The notes under the pieces: generated by a model
Database searches by the model: none
Told to the model about the DNA's origin: nothing
What the model saw: the letters and a program-made list of their open reading frames with translations, nothing else
DNA from: Chrysaora quinquecirrha
Taxonomy: Eukaryota > Cnidaria > Scyphozoa > Semaeostomeae > Pelagiidae
DNA: 64,000 nucleotides
NCBI GenBank assembly: GCA_014526335.1
Contig: JACTAT010000016.1
Coordinates: 29,217 to 93,216, forward strand
Reading direction: 5' to 3'
Position numbers and translations under genes: made by a program
Shown here: positions 1 to 12,300 of the stretch, piece by piece
Layout: every line of letters starts with the position of its first letter
Position numbering within the stretch: the stretch's first letter is position 1

Positions 1-710
1 GTCACTAACGAGGTTCAAGTTCTCGTTGCTTGAATGAAATTATTAATTCTTATCATTGTAAGATGCGTATGATCAGCGAATACCTATATGTTGCTGTTCC
101 TACCGCTTCGGCTTACTGACCACTGTTCCACTACTGAACTGAACTGGGAAAGCACTGACTTAAAGAAGATCCACTCCAGGGTATTGGCTTACTGTAAGCA
201 GAAAGCCAAAGAGGCAACTGTCTAGTTATCCAGAAGCTCAATTGATATGGCGTCGTCGGGTTCGGACGTATCTGAAGAAGCAGCAAGCATAAACGAAATT
301 TCTTGGATTGAATTCGAAAAGGTTAACGAAGCAATAGAGAATAAAAGAGATGTGCAAGGGAAAGAAAGACTTGTCGAAGAATCAACAAGTGCCTATCTGG
401 CAAAGTTAGGTTTTCTCAATGACATTGTTGCTCTTCAAATGGTTTCAGCAACGCTGAGCAATTCTCTGTTTTCTACCCTATACGTATATTTTTCCAACGT
501 TAGTTTTCACATTAGCTGAAAATGGTGGATTGAACCAAATTATTTTTCTTTTTCTCTTTTTATTGTTCTTTGCTTGATAGATGTGGTCACTGACTTTAGT
601 GCTGCATTAAAGTTTTTCTGAAATCCACTTTTTTTGAGCGCTGTTTCATACGAGGGTATTTCTTTGGCATATGTGTCTCTATGTGAACACAGGTCTGAGA
701 TTCGGCGGTA
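1..710. other. Window start, no certain gene
   Basis: No recognisable gene. The only open frame of note is the ATG-started one at 247-519, listed separately. The remainder is AT-rich sequence without a repeat boundary I can define. Confidence 0.4.
247..519 (+). CDS. Possible first coding exon, unknown protein
   Basis: An ATG at 247 opens an acidic, serine-rich and glutamate-rich stretch of about 80 residues beginning [15 protein letters not shown] possible splice donor (TAC|GTATAT) lies near 484. I do not recognise the protein. It does not resemble the known N-terminus of strumpellin, whose exons lie 6 kb downstream on the same strand. It could be the first exon of another gene or a chance frame. 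No partner exon was found. Confidence 0.2.
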   Translation: MASSGSDVSEEAASINEISWIEFEKVNEAIENKRDVQGKERLVEESTSAYLAKLGFLNDIVALQMVSATLSNSLFSTLYVYFSNVSFHIS

Positions 711-1784
711 CACTACCGTTCGAAAAGTTTGGAAACGGTCGCTTAAAATGGCCGCCAACAGCGGCCAAGGGCCTAATCCAAGAAATTTTCATTTTAAAAG
801 TCAGAGGTCATGCGGCCATTATCTTGCTAAGTTTCGGCGGGAAAATGTTCGTCACTGCACTCGCCATCATTTTAAATCGAAAGGAGAAGATTATTTCGAT
901 GGTATAATAGAAAAGTACACAAAAACTGAGAAGCTTTGCCTTCAAAAACCAAGAAAAAGATTTTTAGGACTACTGATCTGAAATTATGGGAAAGAGAGGG
1001 GTTTCGTTACTCCAAGATGGAAAATTTTGCAGTTATTTGAAGCCCAGTTGTTTTAGCTTTTCCGTTGTAGTAAAAGTTTTCTTGAAATATCGATTTTTAC
1101 AAAGTTAATCAGGGTTAAAGTTTTCTAAACATTTTTCAGGTGAGCCATTTTTAAAGGGTCTTTTTCAACAACAAATGTTTTGTCAGGTATTAGACTAAAA
1201 AAGAGGCAAGATCAAAACAATTCAAACACATATTCGAAAACTAGAATAAATGAGCAGTACTTTATCAAAATTTTAGAGTTATCAGTCATTTTACGAGGGA
1301 GCAGAACGATATTTGAAAAACCACACTCTTCTGTCATGTTATAAGTTCACTCACCTGAAAAATGTTTAGAAAACTTTAACCCTGATTAACTTTGTAAAAA
1401 TCGATATTTCAGGAAAACTTTTACTACAACGGAAAAGCTAAAACAACTGGGCTTCAAATAACTGCAAAATTTTCCATCTTGGAGTAACGAAACCCCTCTC
1501 TTTCCCATAATTTCAGATCAGTAGTCCTAAAAATCTTTTCCTTGGTTTTTGAAGGCAAAGCTTCTCAGTTTTTGTGTATTTTTCTATTATACCATCGAAA
1601 TAATCTTCTCCTTTCGATTTAAAATGATGGCGAGTGCAGTGACGAACATTTTCCCGCCGAAACTTAGCAAGATAATGGCCGCATGACCTCTGACTGTTAA
1701 AATGAAAATTTCTTGGATTAGGCCCTTGGCCGCTGTTGGCGGCCATTTTTAAGCGACCGTTTCCAAACTTTTCGAACGGTAGTA
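711..1784. mobile_element. Foldback DNA element with long inverted arms
   Basis: Two arms of about 434 bp (711-1144 and 1350-1784) are near-perfect reverse complements around a 205-bp loop. Both arms carry the same 77-codon frame (starting MAANSGQGPNPRN), differing at one residue, so the arms are very similar in sequence. The outer end reads CTACCGTTCGAAAAGTTT, which resembles Tc1/mariner-like ends, and TA dinucleotides lie at both borders. There is no transposase, so it is non-autonomous. Confidence 0.75.
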
Positions 1785-4121
1785 TTGTACGATTGATCGT
1801 TCTTTAACGTTCGATCGATTTGTAATCGTTAACATCTGTGGTTGCTAATTTTGTTATTATGCCTGATGATTGATATAACCATGAAGCTCAGAGTCGCTTA
1901 ATAAATAGTCTTCAATTTGCAGAAGAAAAACGACAACTTTTATTTTCGAACAAGATATGTTTCGGATTACTCAATCCATCTTCAGTTAATGAGAAATTAG
2001 AATAAAAACGTTGCATTTATTACAAAGCTAGGTAGCACTAATAATTTAAAGAGGCAATTGGCCTCAACTGGTCAATTTTTGTACGAATTAACACTTTCTG
2101 TAACCTATCACAGCTCCAGAAAATCCTTAATGACATGAAATGTGCGTCGAGTTTGTGCACGTCCTGTATTTATCAATGTATTTCATTACAGCACATTTTT
2201 ATGAACATGAAAAATTAAAGTTCCTACTTTTACCCACAAGAGTGTTTATATATGTTAGCATTATGACAAAATTTTATATGTGTTAGTATTATGGCAACAT
2301 AGTAAGTACTACATAGTAAGTAACTAAATAGTGCATTGTGTATATAGTAAGTATTATGACAACATTTTATTGGCCTTGAAGCTACGGTTTTGTAATAAAA
2401 ACAATTTCTAAAGCGGGGTTCCTTTTTTCTGGAACACCGTGTGAACACCGTACATACAACTATATCTCCATAGAAACACACAAAAAGCATGTTTACAAGA
2501 ATGTCCCTCCAGGGAGGGAATAATTCATACAAACGTGGATAACTACATTTATTTTCTAATCCATCACTGCGTGATGAAACGATAATAAATATTTTATCCT
2601 ACAATCTCTGAAGAACAGGAAGCACGAATACAACATATTAGGATGTGCGGTATGATATGCGGTATGATATACACAGCTAAGATCACCAAAGAAAGTGAGT
2701 AAGTGGGATTATGCGTACAAAAATCGAACGATAATCATAACCCCAGTTTCAGAGGAACCGACAATAAACTTTTTAAATTGTCCTTAATATACTCAACTTT
2801 TGCGTTTTCAGACTTCCATCATCCATGACGTTTTAAGAGACGATCTTTGATGCCAGCATCAGCAGCTGCAGTTGCACCTCCTGATCTAAGGCTAAGACCG
2901 AATTTTTTTATTATCAAGGCCTATCCTTTCAAAAGCATCAAGAAATATGATATTGACTTATGTGAACGCAACTTATAATTTGATGTTTCCTTTCATAAGA
3001 CACAGCTCTGAAAATACATCCCTCTGATAAATATTTGATACTTGCCATAGCTATATATTCTTTCAATACAGATAAAAGGCAGGATCGGTCACAGTCATCA
3101 TCAAGTTAAAGTTATTATAATCCTAGCAGTTTATTATGCTGATGCCAGCTAACTCTGCTATACAAACTGAATCACTGGAAAAATACAATCTCGTTTTGCG
3201 TTTTAAGTGAAATGCATTTCAAAGTAGTAGCGAAACGCATTCCTTTTCAATCGGACTCTTTTGCATAGAGGTCACTTCCACATGCGACACCGGCCATTCA
3301 CACCATAGTTCACATGCGTGCATGAATGAAACCTGATTTTGTCAATGAGATGAAGTATTGTTTTTCAAATCATAAAATCGGCCGACACTAGCCAACTATT
3401 TTCATTTACCGAATAACTTTTTACCTTAAGGGGTTCTGGAACGAATATCACCTTCTTTGAAAGCCTTTTAGTATTTTGGATCCAAAAAGCTTTTTCATTA
3501 TAGACTCCAGCGAGCTATGAAAGATATCATCCCATTCTTTTCGACTTTATATAAACATGAAAACACGTTTTGTCATAAGTTTTGCAACATTTCCTATCCC
3601 AAAATGACATTGACAAACTTTCCCTGAAACAGAGCACAGAGCTCTTGCAGGCACTGCGAATTCACAATCTCTTATACTATTTAATGATAGAAACAACTGA
3701 TTAAATTCTTTGTTCAGGAATACTTTAGGATCCTTCACTTGCAATTAAAAACGAAAACTAACCATTCACAGGAGCATTTCAATACCCAAGATTTTGAACG
3801 TCCTTTAACCTTCTGTCATTTTGCTTCTTAATTGCCCTTTATTCGGCTTATCTGATTCTCCGTTCATCCTCCGAGTCTGAGGCTGTGTTGTGATACTCGT
3901 CAACCAGACCCCATTCAGCCTCTGAAGAAACTGCTAAGCTAATAAATTTATTTCTATATGTCAATTCTTTAAAAGCATGCTTGATACTTTTGGACAGTGA
4001 AGAGCGGTCTACAGACGACAGAGAATCTGCGAAAATTTCAATGACTTGTTAATTAAACTTAAATTGTTCTTTGTTACCTTAAAACGGAATTCAGAATTTG
4101 ATTGACATGCAAAAAACTTTT
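1785..4121. other. AT-rich intergenic stretch
   Basis: No coding frame with family resemblance, RNA gene or clear repeat boundary was seen. Short low-complexity patches occur, such as the repeated ATATGCGGTATGAT near 2645-2670. Missing 5' exons of WASHC5 could in principle lie here, but I could not find any. Confidence 0.4.
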
Positions 4122-4131
4122 GAATGTAACC

Positions 4132-5324
4132 AAGGAGGGCGAAGCGCGGGAGGCGAATCGCCCAGTGGACAGTTTTCTTACCTGTGATGCAGAGGACTGG
4201 GTCGGGGCGGGAAAGCTAGAATAGAAATTGCGAATGGCATCTTGTGTTCTTCGTCTTCTTCGAGGAAAATATAACAACATTACGAAGGAAAGAAACTCTA
4301 ACATTTTTGTGGAGGAATTTTCTTTCGTGTAATTAACTGGAGTTTCGGATCTGGCAAAAAGAAGATGAGTGAAAAAACAAAACAACTTGCATTATTTTAC
4401 CAAGGTTGCTTGGCAAGATAAGGCCCATGTCACCTTCTAACGTAGCCATCATTCTTAATCATTAAAGATTTAAAATTCAAATTCATGTTACATTAGTTTT
4501 TTAATTTAACCTGACACCCGCGATGCGGGTGAACATTAGTACCAGTTTAACCTTGGAAAGACAAGATACCACTCAGCTGCCTTTTGACTTGATACCATTT
4601 AACTTGCAGCCTTCTGAACTTTTGCTAGAGTCCGGGGAGGTTGTGGGATGCCATGGGGAGTCCTCCCCGGACTATTAGTATATAGGAAGACCCGAATAGA
4701 CTGTCTCTTTCTGACAACAATATGTCGGTTTTTCATTTTAACGTTCTTTGTTTGTGAGTGTTTTGATTACTGTTTGTATGATATCTTTGAAATATAAATA
4801 CAAAAAGCAACAAGATACGAAATCAAGGCCAGAGAATCCAGGATTCGATTCAGATGTCTTCACCTCTGAATATCCCCCATGATGGCAAAATATGCCAAGA
4901 AAAGCTTAATCACATAGGCAGACCATGCATGAGGTTACATTTTCATGCTTAAAGCGCAAAATTCCTCAACATTCCTGAGAGAAAATTGAAAGCCTCCAGT
5001 AGCCAAGAGTTTTACCGTAGCTTAGGCCAACATCTCACCATCATACTTAAAGGGCTATTATTCGGATAAATGAAGCTGTACAGTTGTAAACCTACACAGC
5101 AATCAAAAGTAAGAATAATCAACCTAATACAACCAGTAAAAAAACTTACCTATCCAAGATTTAGAGCGGTAACAGTAAAAACAAAATATCACCCTTCAAT
5201 TTTACTCGGTCCAAATTTTCACGACACAGCTCGCTTTCGCCTCGAACTGCAATTCGAATTCTGCACCACACATTAGAGACCCACTTTTCATTGGTCGTTT
5301 CGCCTCCCGCGCTTCGCGCTCCTT
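4132..5324. mobile_element. TIR element with 10-bp target duplication (MULE-like)
   Basis: The ends are inverted repeats of about 30 bp (AAGGAGGGCGAAGCGCGGGA on the left; its counterpart at 5294-5324 on the right). The 10 bases GAATGTAACC flank both sides exactly, at 4122-4131 and 5325-5334. A 9-11 bp duplication is typical of Mutator-like elements; that assignment is inference. The interior has no transposase, so the element is non-autonomous. It contains two short hairpins (4515-4533 and about 4629-4676). Confidence 0.7.
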
Positions 5325-5334
5325 GAATGTAACC

Positions 5335-6239
5335 AAGAATGTCCCATGAGCGGTAGGTTGAACGCGAGGTTTGTAAAACTAGGGAACGATGAAGGGAGTT
5401 GCGAACCAACGTAAACTTTTAATTTTTGGCATCAGAATGAGTGGATCAAAACCAAATCCTGTGCTCTGTTTACCGCGTTATTGTTTACTTTGTTAAGGTC
5501 TTGTTTCTATGACAACCAAGGTTTGAAAGAGAGGTACTTTTCCTTATGGTCGGTTACAGTAATATTTTGGTTAAATAGCGAAGAAGGTGCTTAAAAATAT
5601 GAGAACTGTTCAAAATAATTTTTACACCATCTTGCTGAGCATTGAATTCAGTGTGAATTTATCATAAAAAATCTTTGCGTTTCCGCATGTTAATGCATTT
5701 TTCTCTAGTTTTTGTGCTCGAAGGCAGTATTCCCCATAATAGTCGAATTAGGAAGAAATTTGTTCAACACAAGGTCATCCATATCGTAAATACGCATTTA
5801 ATGATATTTATCGTCAGTGAAAATGTTTAAGCATTTTCCAGTCTTATGCCTATCAGAGTTTTGAATTAGCACAGTTTTCTGCTTTTCTTCCATGAATGGG
5901 TGGATAAATTGAAACAGGTCCAAATATTGCACTTTCCGCCTTACGCAATTGAGACGTCACATTCTATTTCTACTGGTTAATCTGGGACCATCGAACTTTG
6001 TGCCAAAGTTGATCAAGGTAGCTAACACGGTTTCCGAGACAATTTTTGAGGCTTTTACCAGTTTTGAGTCGAAAGCCCAGCATGGACAGGACGGCGAATG
6101 TAATAACTGTCATTAGACGAAATGTATTTGAACATATTTCCGCTTTTCCTGGCGATTTAGAAGTTTATCCGTATATGGTTATAGATGTTTTCGACGAACG
6201 GCTGCGATTATGGAAATGTTTACAGTTTCATGATACATA
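5335..6239. other. Unassigned stretch between two repeats
   Basis: AT-rich sequence between the TIR element and a dispersed palindromic repeat. The short frame at 6046-6240 has no recognisable similarity and is probably chance or repeat-derived. Confidence 0.35.
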
Positions 6240-6540
6240 GTTTTCGATACAAAATTGGTATAAAGCAGCCAAAATGTAGTTAAGGTTCAAATATTCTATC
6301 GATTTTAGCGTTAAGTTCAAGTTTTTACCAGGGCTTTCACCAGTAGGATGAAAAGTTTCACCCCCTGTCAATTTTCACGATCAAAGCCCTTATAAAATTG
6401 GGAACTTTGAGCGCATGTAAGATGAATAGCACAATCGCTAGGACAGTGAAAATTTGCACCTAGACTAAGTTTTAGATGCTTTATACGCTTTTAGTAAAAT
6501 TCGATATCTTGCTCAATCTCGGCTGTCTTTCGTCGAAAGA
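6240..6540. repeat. Dispersed palindromic repeat, copy 1
   Basis: Shares phrases with 26900-27260 and 30225-30425, including AGTCTAGGTGCAAAGTTT-like, CGCTAGGACAGTGAAA-like and 'aagggctttgacc'-like segments in both orientations. This indicates a short foldback repeat family. The upstream part of the open frame that overlaps the first WASHC5 exon is therefore probably repeat-derived. Confidence 0.5.
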
Positions 6541-6659
6541 GTCTTTTGATTTCACAGTGTTGCGGGATGTGAATGAGAGGGGGAGGTCTTTTGGGGTGCC
6601 CTTGCAACCCAATTTAGAGCTTAGAGAATTTAGAAAGGTAGTCTTCAAATCTAAGATCT

Positions 6660-8829
6660 CTTTTGAATTTTTCCAAAGATTTCTGGAGGATCTTGATGAG
6701 GGTGTTTACATTCAACAAACAGTAGAAACCGTTCTTTTGAACCCCGACGGCAAGCAGTTATCTGTAAGTTTCGATATCCTATATATCAATTTTATGTATT
6801 ACAATTTCTGAAGTCACTACATGTCATCTTAAAGGAACTTATTTTTCTACAACTTTTCTTGCAGTGTGAGGCTCTTTATCTATATGGTGTCATGCTACTG
6901 ATTGCAGACATGAGGTTTGAAGGTGTGGTTCGTGAAAGAATGCTGGTGGCATATCATAGATACTGGTATTGTATACCTTTGTCTTATCTTTCCAATCATG
7001 CTATACGATGCTGCCGTACCCAACTGACTCTATACTATCCCATCATCACTAAAAAAGTATACTTAAAATCTTTATACTTTATAGTTCTGTTCTATGTACT
7101 ATAAAGTTTATCTATATATCTCTCACTATAACGTTACTTTCCCATACACCGATCTTTCAGCAGAGCAATCAAAATATTCAGAGAGAGAATGATATTAACG
7201 GATGAATTTATGTTTATACTTTCGAGCTTTGTTTGCTTCGTTGCGTATAATCACTATATGTGACTCCGGAACTACACGTAAGATGTGGAGCTTTGAAGAA
7301 TAAAAACAATGAGAAATTTCTAGAGATTGCATTGAGAATAGATTTCCTGCTAAAAATTTCTATGTAGAAGTAGTCAGGATAGACTTTAGCTAATATTCGG
7401 TTCCATTCGTGACTTTTTTTATTTTCTATATTTTTAATTCCTAGTTCTGAAATATACTGTAGTCTTTATGTTTTTTTGCAAGAATTTAATGCCTCTATTT
7501 ATGGAATCCTTAGCTGATAAAATCTTTTGTCTAATCCAGTTCATCTAGGGCATCAACAGATTCAAATACTGATGACGTGTGCAAGCTTCTCCGCAGCACT
7601 GGCTATTCTTCTGTTCCTGGTTCAAAGAGGCCACCAAAATATCCGGAAGAATTCTTTATGTAAGTCATTTTTACTTTAGACTTTTTTCGAGAAATGCATG
7701 CTTAAGCTGTTGAAACCGTGCTTCATTTTTGCACACATCCCGCACACATATAAAGATGATAGTTATTGCTTCAATTTCAAGCCTTCAAAAGGAAGACAAG
7801 GTGTTGAATGGCTTCTCTTTGCTTGATAAAGCTAAGCAACAGTAATTGTATTTGTGAAATATTATTTTGTTCAGCTGTTAATAAAGGGGCCAAAAGTATG
7901 CAATTCTCTCCCTAAAAAGCTGCACTCAGTAGTAAACAGCTCAAAAACTGGTCAAGATATCGTTTATTGATAAAATGCGAATTTTCATTCTGCAGCATTC
8001 AGTAGAATACAACACTTCGTGCAATCTTGGTAGCTGCTTAATGTTAGATTTTATCCTTGTATTTATAAGTTACCATTCTAACAATTGCCACTATTTTTGT
8101 TCACGTGAAAGCTCCCGGTTAACATCGTCTAACATATACAAAAAAGCAAAATAATTCAAATGCTATGTTTTAGTTTTCAGTTTATTTCGAAACAGCTAAC
8201 TTTGAAATTGCAAAAGCAACTTCTTGAATTGATGAAACTAAAACATAAACTAATTTGAATTCTTTTTCACCTTCGAATCGTATTTGAATTCGATTTGTTC
8301 TCTGTTGCTAAATGTTAGATTAAATTAGTGCAACATCACTATTAAAATACTAACATAACACAATATAACAGACGCAATCACAATTATCAGCGTCGGGTAC
8401 AAATTTATGCTAATATCCTGCAGATACGCTAAGCAACATTACTCAGAGTGGCAAGTCAGAGCAAATTGGTGTTAATGCCGACAGAAAATTTTAAAAGTCC
8501 ACTCACAAAAAGGTGTAGAACGTACTTCTCCTTAGTGTTGATACCCATTTCTATTTTGCATATTTTCGGAGATCTTCCTTTCTCATGCTTCTTTGTTCTT
8601 GTATATCAACCATTTAATACCTGGAAGTCAATTCAAAATCTGTTCTAAAGTACTATAATGTAACAAATGATTCAACAGAATTTCTTGAAAATGAAGATTT
8701 TTTCGGTCGATGTGGGATTTCTTCTGAAAATTGAGATTTGAACATCTCCTTATTTCGTCCTATTTTGGACATAAATTCTTTTAATGATGAAATTCATTAT
8801 AGGAGAGTACCCATATCAAGTACTTTTAT
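6660..8829 (+). CDS. WASHC5: WASH complex subunit 5 (strumpellin), internal exons only
   Basis: Four exons are visible: about 6660-6763 (start uncertain), 6865-6965, 7549-7659 and 8803 into the N gap. They join in phase. The peptides [43 protein letters not shown] and [11 protein letters not shown] match strumpellin closely, roughly residues 120-250 of a family usually about 1160 residues long. Strumpellin is a core subunit of the WASH complex, which activates Arp2/3 on endosomes. Exons for the first ~120 residues were not found upstream. The remaining ~900 residues are missing, because the next recognisable gene beyond the gap is on the other strand. The fragment is either an intact gene hidden by the gap or a broken copy. 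Confidence 0.85.
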
Positions 8830-9329
8830 NNNNNNNNNNNNNNNNNNNNNNNNNNNNNNNNNNNNNNNNNNNNNNNNNNNNNNNNNNNNNNNNNNNNNNN
8901 NNNNNNNNNNNNNNNNNNNNNNNNNNNNNNNNNNNNNNNNNNNNNNNNNNNNNNNNNNNNNNNNNNNNNNNNNNNNNNNNNNNNNNNNNNNNNNNNNNNN
9001 NNNNNNNNNNNNNNNNNNNNNNNNNNNNNNNNNNNNNNNNNNNNNNNNNNNNNNNNNNNNNNNNNNNNNNNNNNNNNNNNNNNNNNNNNNNNNNNNNNNN
9101 NNNNNNNNNNNNNNNNNNNNNNNNNNNNNNNNNNNNNNNNNNNNNNNNNNNNNNNNNNNNNNNNNNNNNNNNNNNNNNNNNNNNNNNNNNNNNNNNNNNN
9201 NNNNNNNNNNNNNNNNNNNNNNNNNNNNNNNNNNNNNNNNNNNNNNNNNNNNNNNNNNNNNNNNNNNNNNNNNNNNNNNNNNNNNNNNNNNNNNNNNNNN
9301 NNNNNNNNNNNNNNNNNNNNNNNNNNNNN
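8830..9329. other. Assembly gap (500 N)
   Basis: Exactly 500 N, the same length as the second gap, so this is a placeholder and not a measured distance. It truncates WASHC5 on its left and ANKMY1 on its right. Confidence 0.98.
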
Positions 9330-12300
9330 AATAGCTAATGAAAGCGGAGAATGACCTTTACATAAAGTATTAGGATTTGCTCCGAATTTCAGTAAGTACT
9401 CAACGACCTTTTGAGCATCCTAGAAAGAAAAGAAACCTTAAGACAATTAAAACATAAACATAAACATAACAATAAACATAACAATAAACATAAACATAAA
9501 CATAAACATAAACATAAACATAAACATAAACATAAACATAAACATAAACATAAACATAAACATAAACATATAAACATAAACATAAACATAAACATAAACA
9601 TAAACATAAACATAAACATAAACATAAACATAAATATAAACATAAACATAAACATAAACATAAACATAAGCATAAACATAAACATAAACATAAACATAAA
9701 TATAAACATAAACAGCAAAATTACCTTGTCACAATCTTCTCTGGCACAAGCAATATGCAATGATGTTCTGCCTGTCTCTGAATCTCCGAATGCTTGATCT
9801 GTAATGTCTGGGTCTGCATCTGCTTCTAACAGCAATCGAGTGATTTCAATTCCTTCAGGACATGGTAATGACACTGCGATATGCAAAGGAGCAAGACCAA
9901 GATGCTAAGAACGAGAAAATAGTCGATGAAGTTAAATTATGGTTCTGAATCTCTGTTGATACAAAACAATCTGTCATGTTCCATTTTTCCCCCCTTAAAA
10001 AACAAACACAGACCCGGTTTCTCTCATGTATATGTAATTAGGTTTTATATCTAAATCAGTAAACAAAAATGTCGTTGGCTCTCTGGTCATGCAATCCAGG
10101 TTCAAACCCCATCTATCGTTCTATGCTACGTGTGGAAAATCGATCGTCGCGCTCGCCATTCGTGACAAATATATATATATAAACATGTGTAAGGAGCTGA
10201 ATGAAGAAGGTTCAACATAGCCGAAACACAAAAAAGTCAATAGGAAGAGTGGAGATCCTTGGGCTGTATGACTCGGAGGGCTACTCGGCGATTTCACTCT
10301 GGAAACGTCGTTGGCTCTCTGGTCATGCAGTCCAGGTTCGAGTCCCAACTAATGTATTATGCCACTTGCTGAAAGTTCACCATTCGTGACAAATATATCC
10401 TGAATAGAAAGAAAGGACTGTAAAAACCTGCCACCATATGTTAAAGCCTCTATGAATACAAAAATGGCATAAGGGTATAATACAAAAATGGTAGGTATAA
10501 TGGTATTAAGATGGTATAATGGTATAATACAAGAATGGTATAATTATGTTTTAGAACATCCTGTAAGACAAGTTATTCGCAGCGTACCTTCTGATCAAGT
10601 CTAATCGATGTATCAGCTCCTTTGGACAGCAATGCCTTTACAGCCGAGGTATCAGCACTTTTCACAGCAAAAAACAAAACAGGCATCGGCAGTGAAGATG
10701 CATTTGGATCTGCTCCTCTCTGTAGCAACATTTTTATCGTGGCATTTAAATGTGGTTTCCTAGAAAAGTATTTGATTAGTATTAGAAAAGTAACAATAAT
10801 CCCTAACGTTATAGCCGAGTTGAATGAAGTCAATTTTATTATGAAAGCAGCTCACCTTTCGGCATTTAGTAATTTCTGCTTCGTGTCTGCACGAGACATG
10901 GAAATTCTAGGCGCTTCTCCAAAACTGCTTCCACAATAAATACTTGCTTCTGACAACTTGCTTTCAATTTCTTCACATTGCTCTTCTGTGTTTTCCTCCT
11001 CGTTTCTCTGATTCCCCTTATTACTATTTTCAACCTCCTTCGCAATTTCCTCCGCTTTCAGAAACGTCAATGGTGGTAAACGCGAATTTTCCAACAAATC
11101 TTCATCAAATGGCGCGCACTTCAGGTTACGAAAACTTCGATTTATCTCTTCTAATTCATCACTTCTATTCAAAGTTCTCTGGTAATAAGTTAACTTCCAG
11201 TTTTCTATAATAATTTGCTCTTCACTTTCCTCTTCCTCTGAGCTTCCATGATTGTTCTCCTCACCCTTAATCATAATTTTCTCATTCAGCAGCGATCCGG
11301 GTGATGATCCTTGGGATACCTTCCGCCTGTTACTACGACCACTAGTATTCCTCAACGTCCCGTACATTGATAACACCGCCTTTCTATCGTTCCTGTGCAT
11401 AAAACATCCCTTTTGCTTGTCCCACTCAATGCTGTTGAAACTATTCTCTTTTGGCATGTTTTCAGCAATGTTATCAACGAAATCTTGATTTGTGTAAAGA
11501 AGTATATGACAAGCCGCCAATGCTGATAATCCTTCTTCGTTTAGGCCATTTACGTTGCCTCCGTAGTCGAGTATACAGTTTATTACATCTATATGGCAAT
11601 TAACCTGAGAAAAAAGCAGAAATAAGAAGGTTGAAAACATCAAAGGGACTTAGAATGGGGCCTTGGAGGACCCCATAATCTCACCAAATTGAGGGTTTAA
11701 AGTTCAGCACACTACAAAAGCTGCTAAACCTCGAAAACTTAAATTGGTAGAAAATGACTATAGTTGAGCTCTTTTGGACGATGTAAGAATTGATGAAAAT
11801 CTATTGAAAGCATTGGAGGCACAACAAACTTAAACAAACATAAAAGCGAATCACTACTTGCTCAACAAAGGTTTCTTTTTTTAACGTGAAACAAAGCTGA
11901 TAGACAAAAAAGCAGTAAAAGTCTAAAAGAGAAGGCCATTATTTATTCGGGCTATGGCATACGGCCCTGGCCAAAAGAACAAACATTCTTGGTCAAACAT
12001 CAGAAATTCGTTTGCCAAACAACATGTTTAATCGCTTGGCCACGTTACAAAACATTGCTCGTCTAACTTTCTTTGCTTGCATCAAGCAAAAGACGTTTTC
12101 AAACATTATCAAAACACAACACATTTTGCTTATTTTAGCTTAGCGAGCAATGTTTCATGACGTGGCCAAACGGTCAAACATTGCTTGTAAAGCAAATCTC
12201 AAATATTTGACAAACAATGTTTGATCGTTCGGCCAGGGCTTAATGGGAAACAGCAAAAGCAGATAGAACATCGCTCGAGCTAGTAAACCTCTGACTAAAC

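Noticed and set aside
6476..6660. Upstream half of the open frame leading into the first WASHC5 exon as additional strumpellin sequence
   Set aside because: The bases match a dispersed palindromic repeat (also at 26900 and 30225), and the peptide does not resemble strumpellin until about [10 protein letters not shown].
8738..9338. Open frames spanning the N runs, here and at 50131-50781
   Set aside because: They consist of unknown residues across assembly gaps.
9389..9886. Long open frames of repeated HK/IN or MF/CL residues on both strands
   Set aside because: They are translations of the (AAACAT)n microsatellite. Only 9725-9904 on the minus strand is a real ANKMY1 exon.
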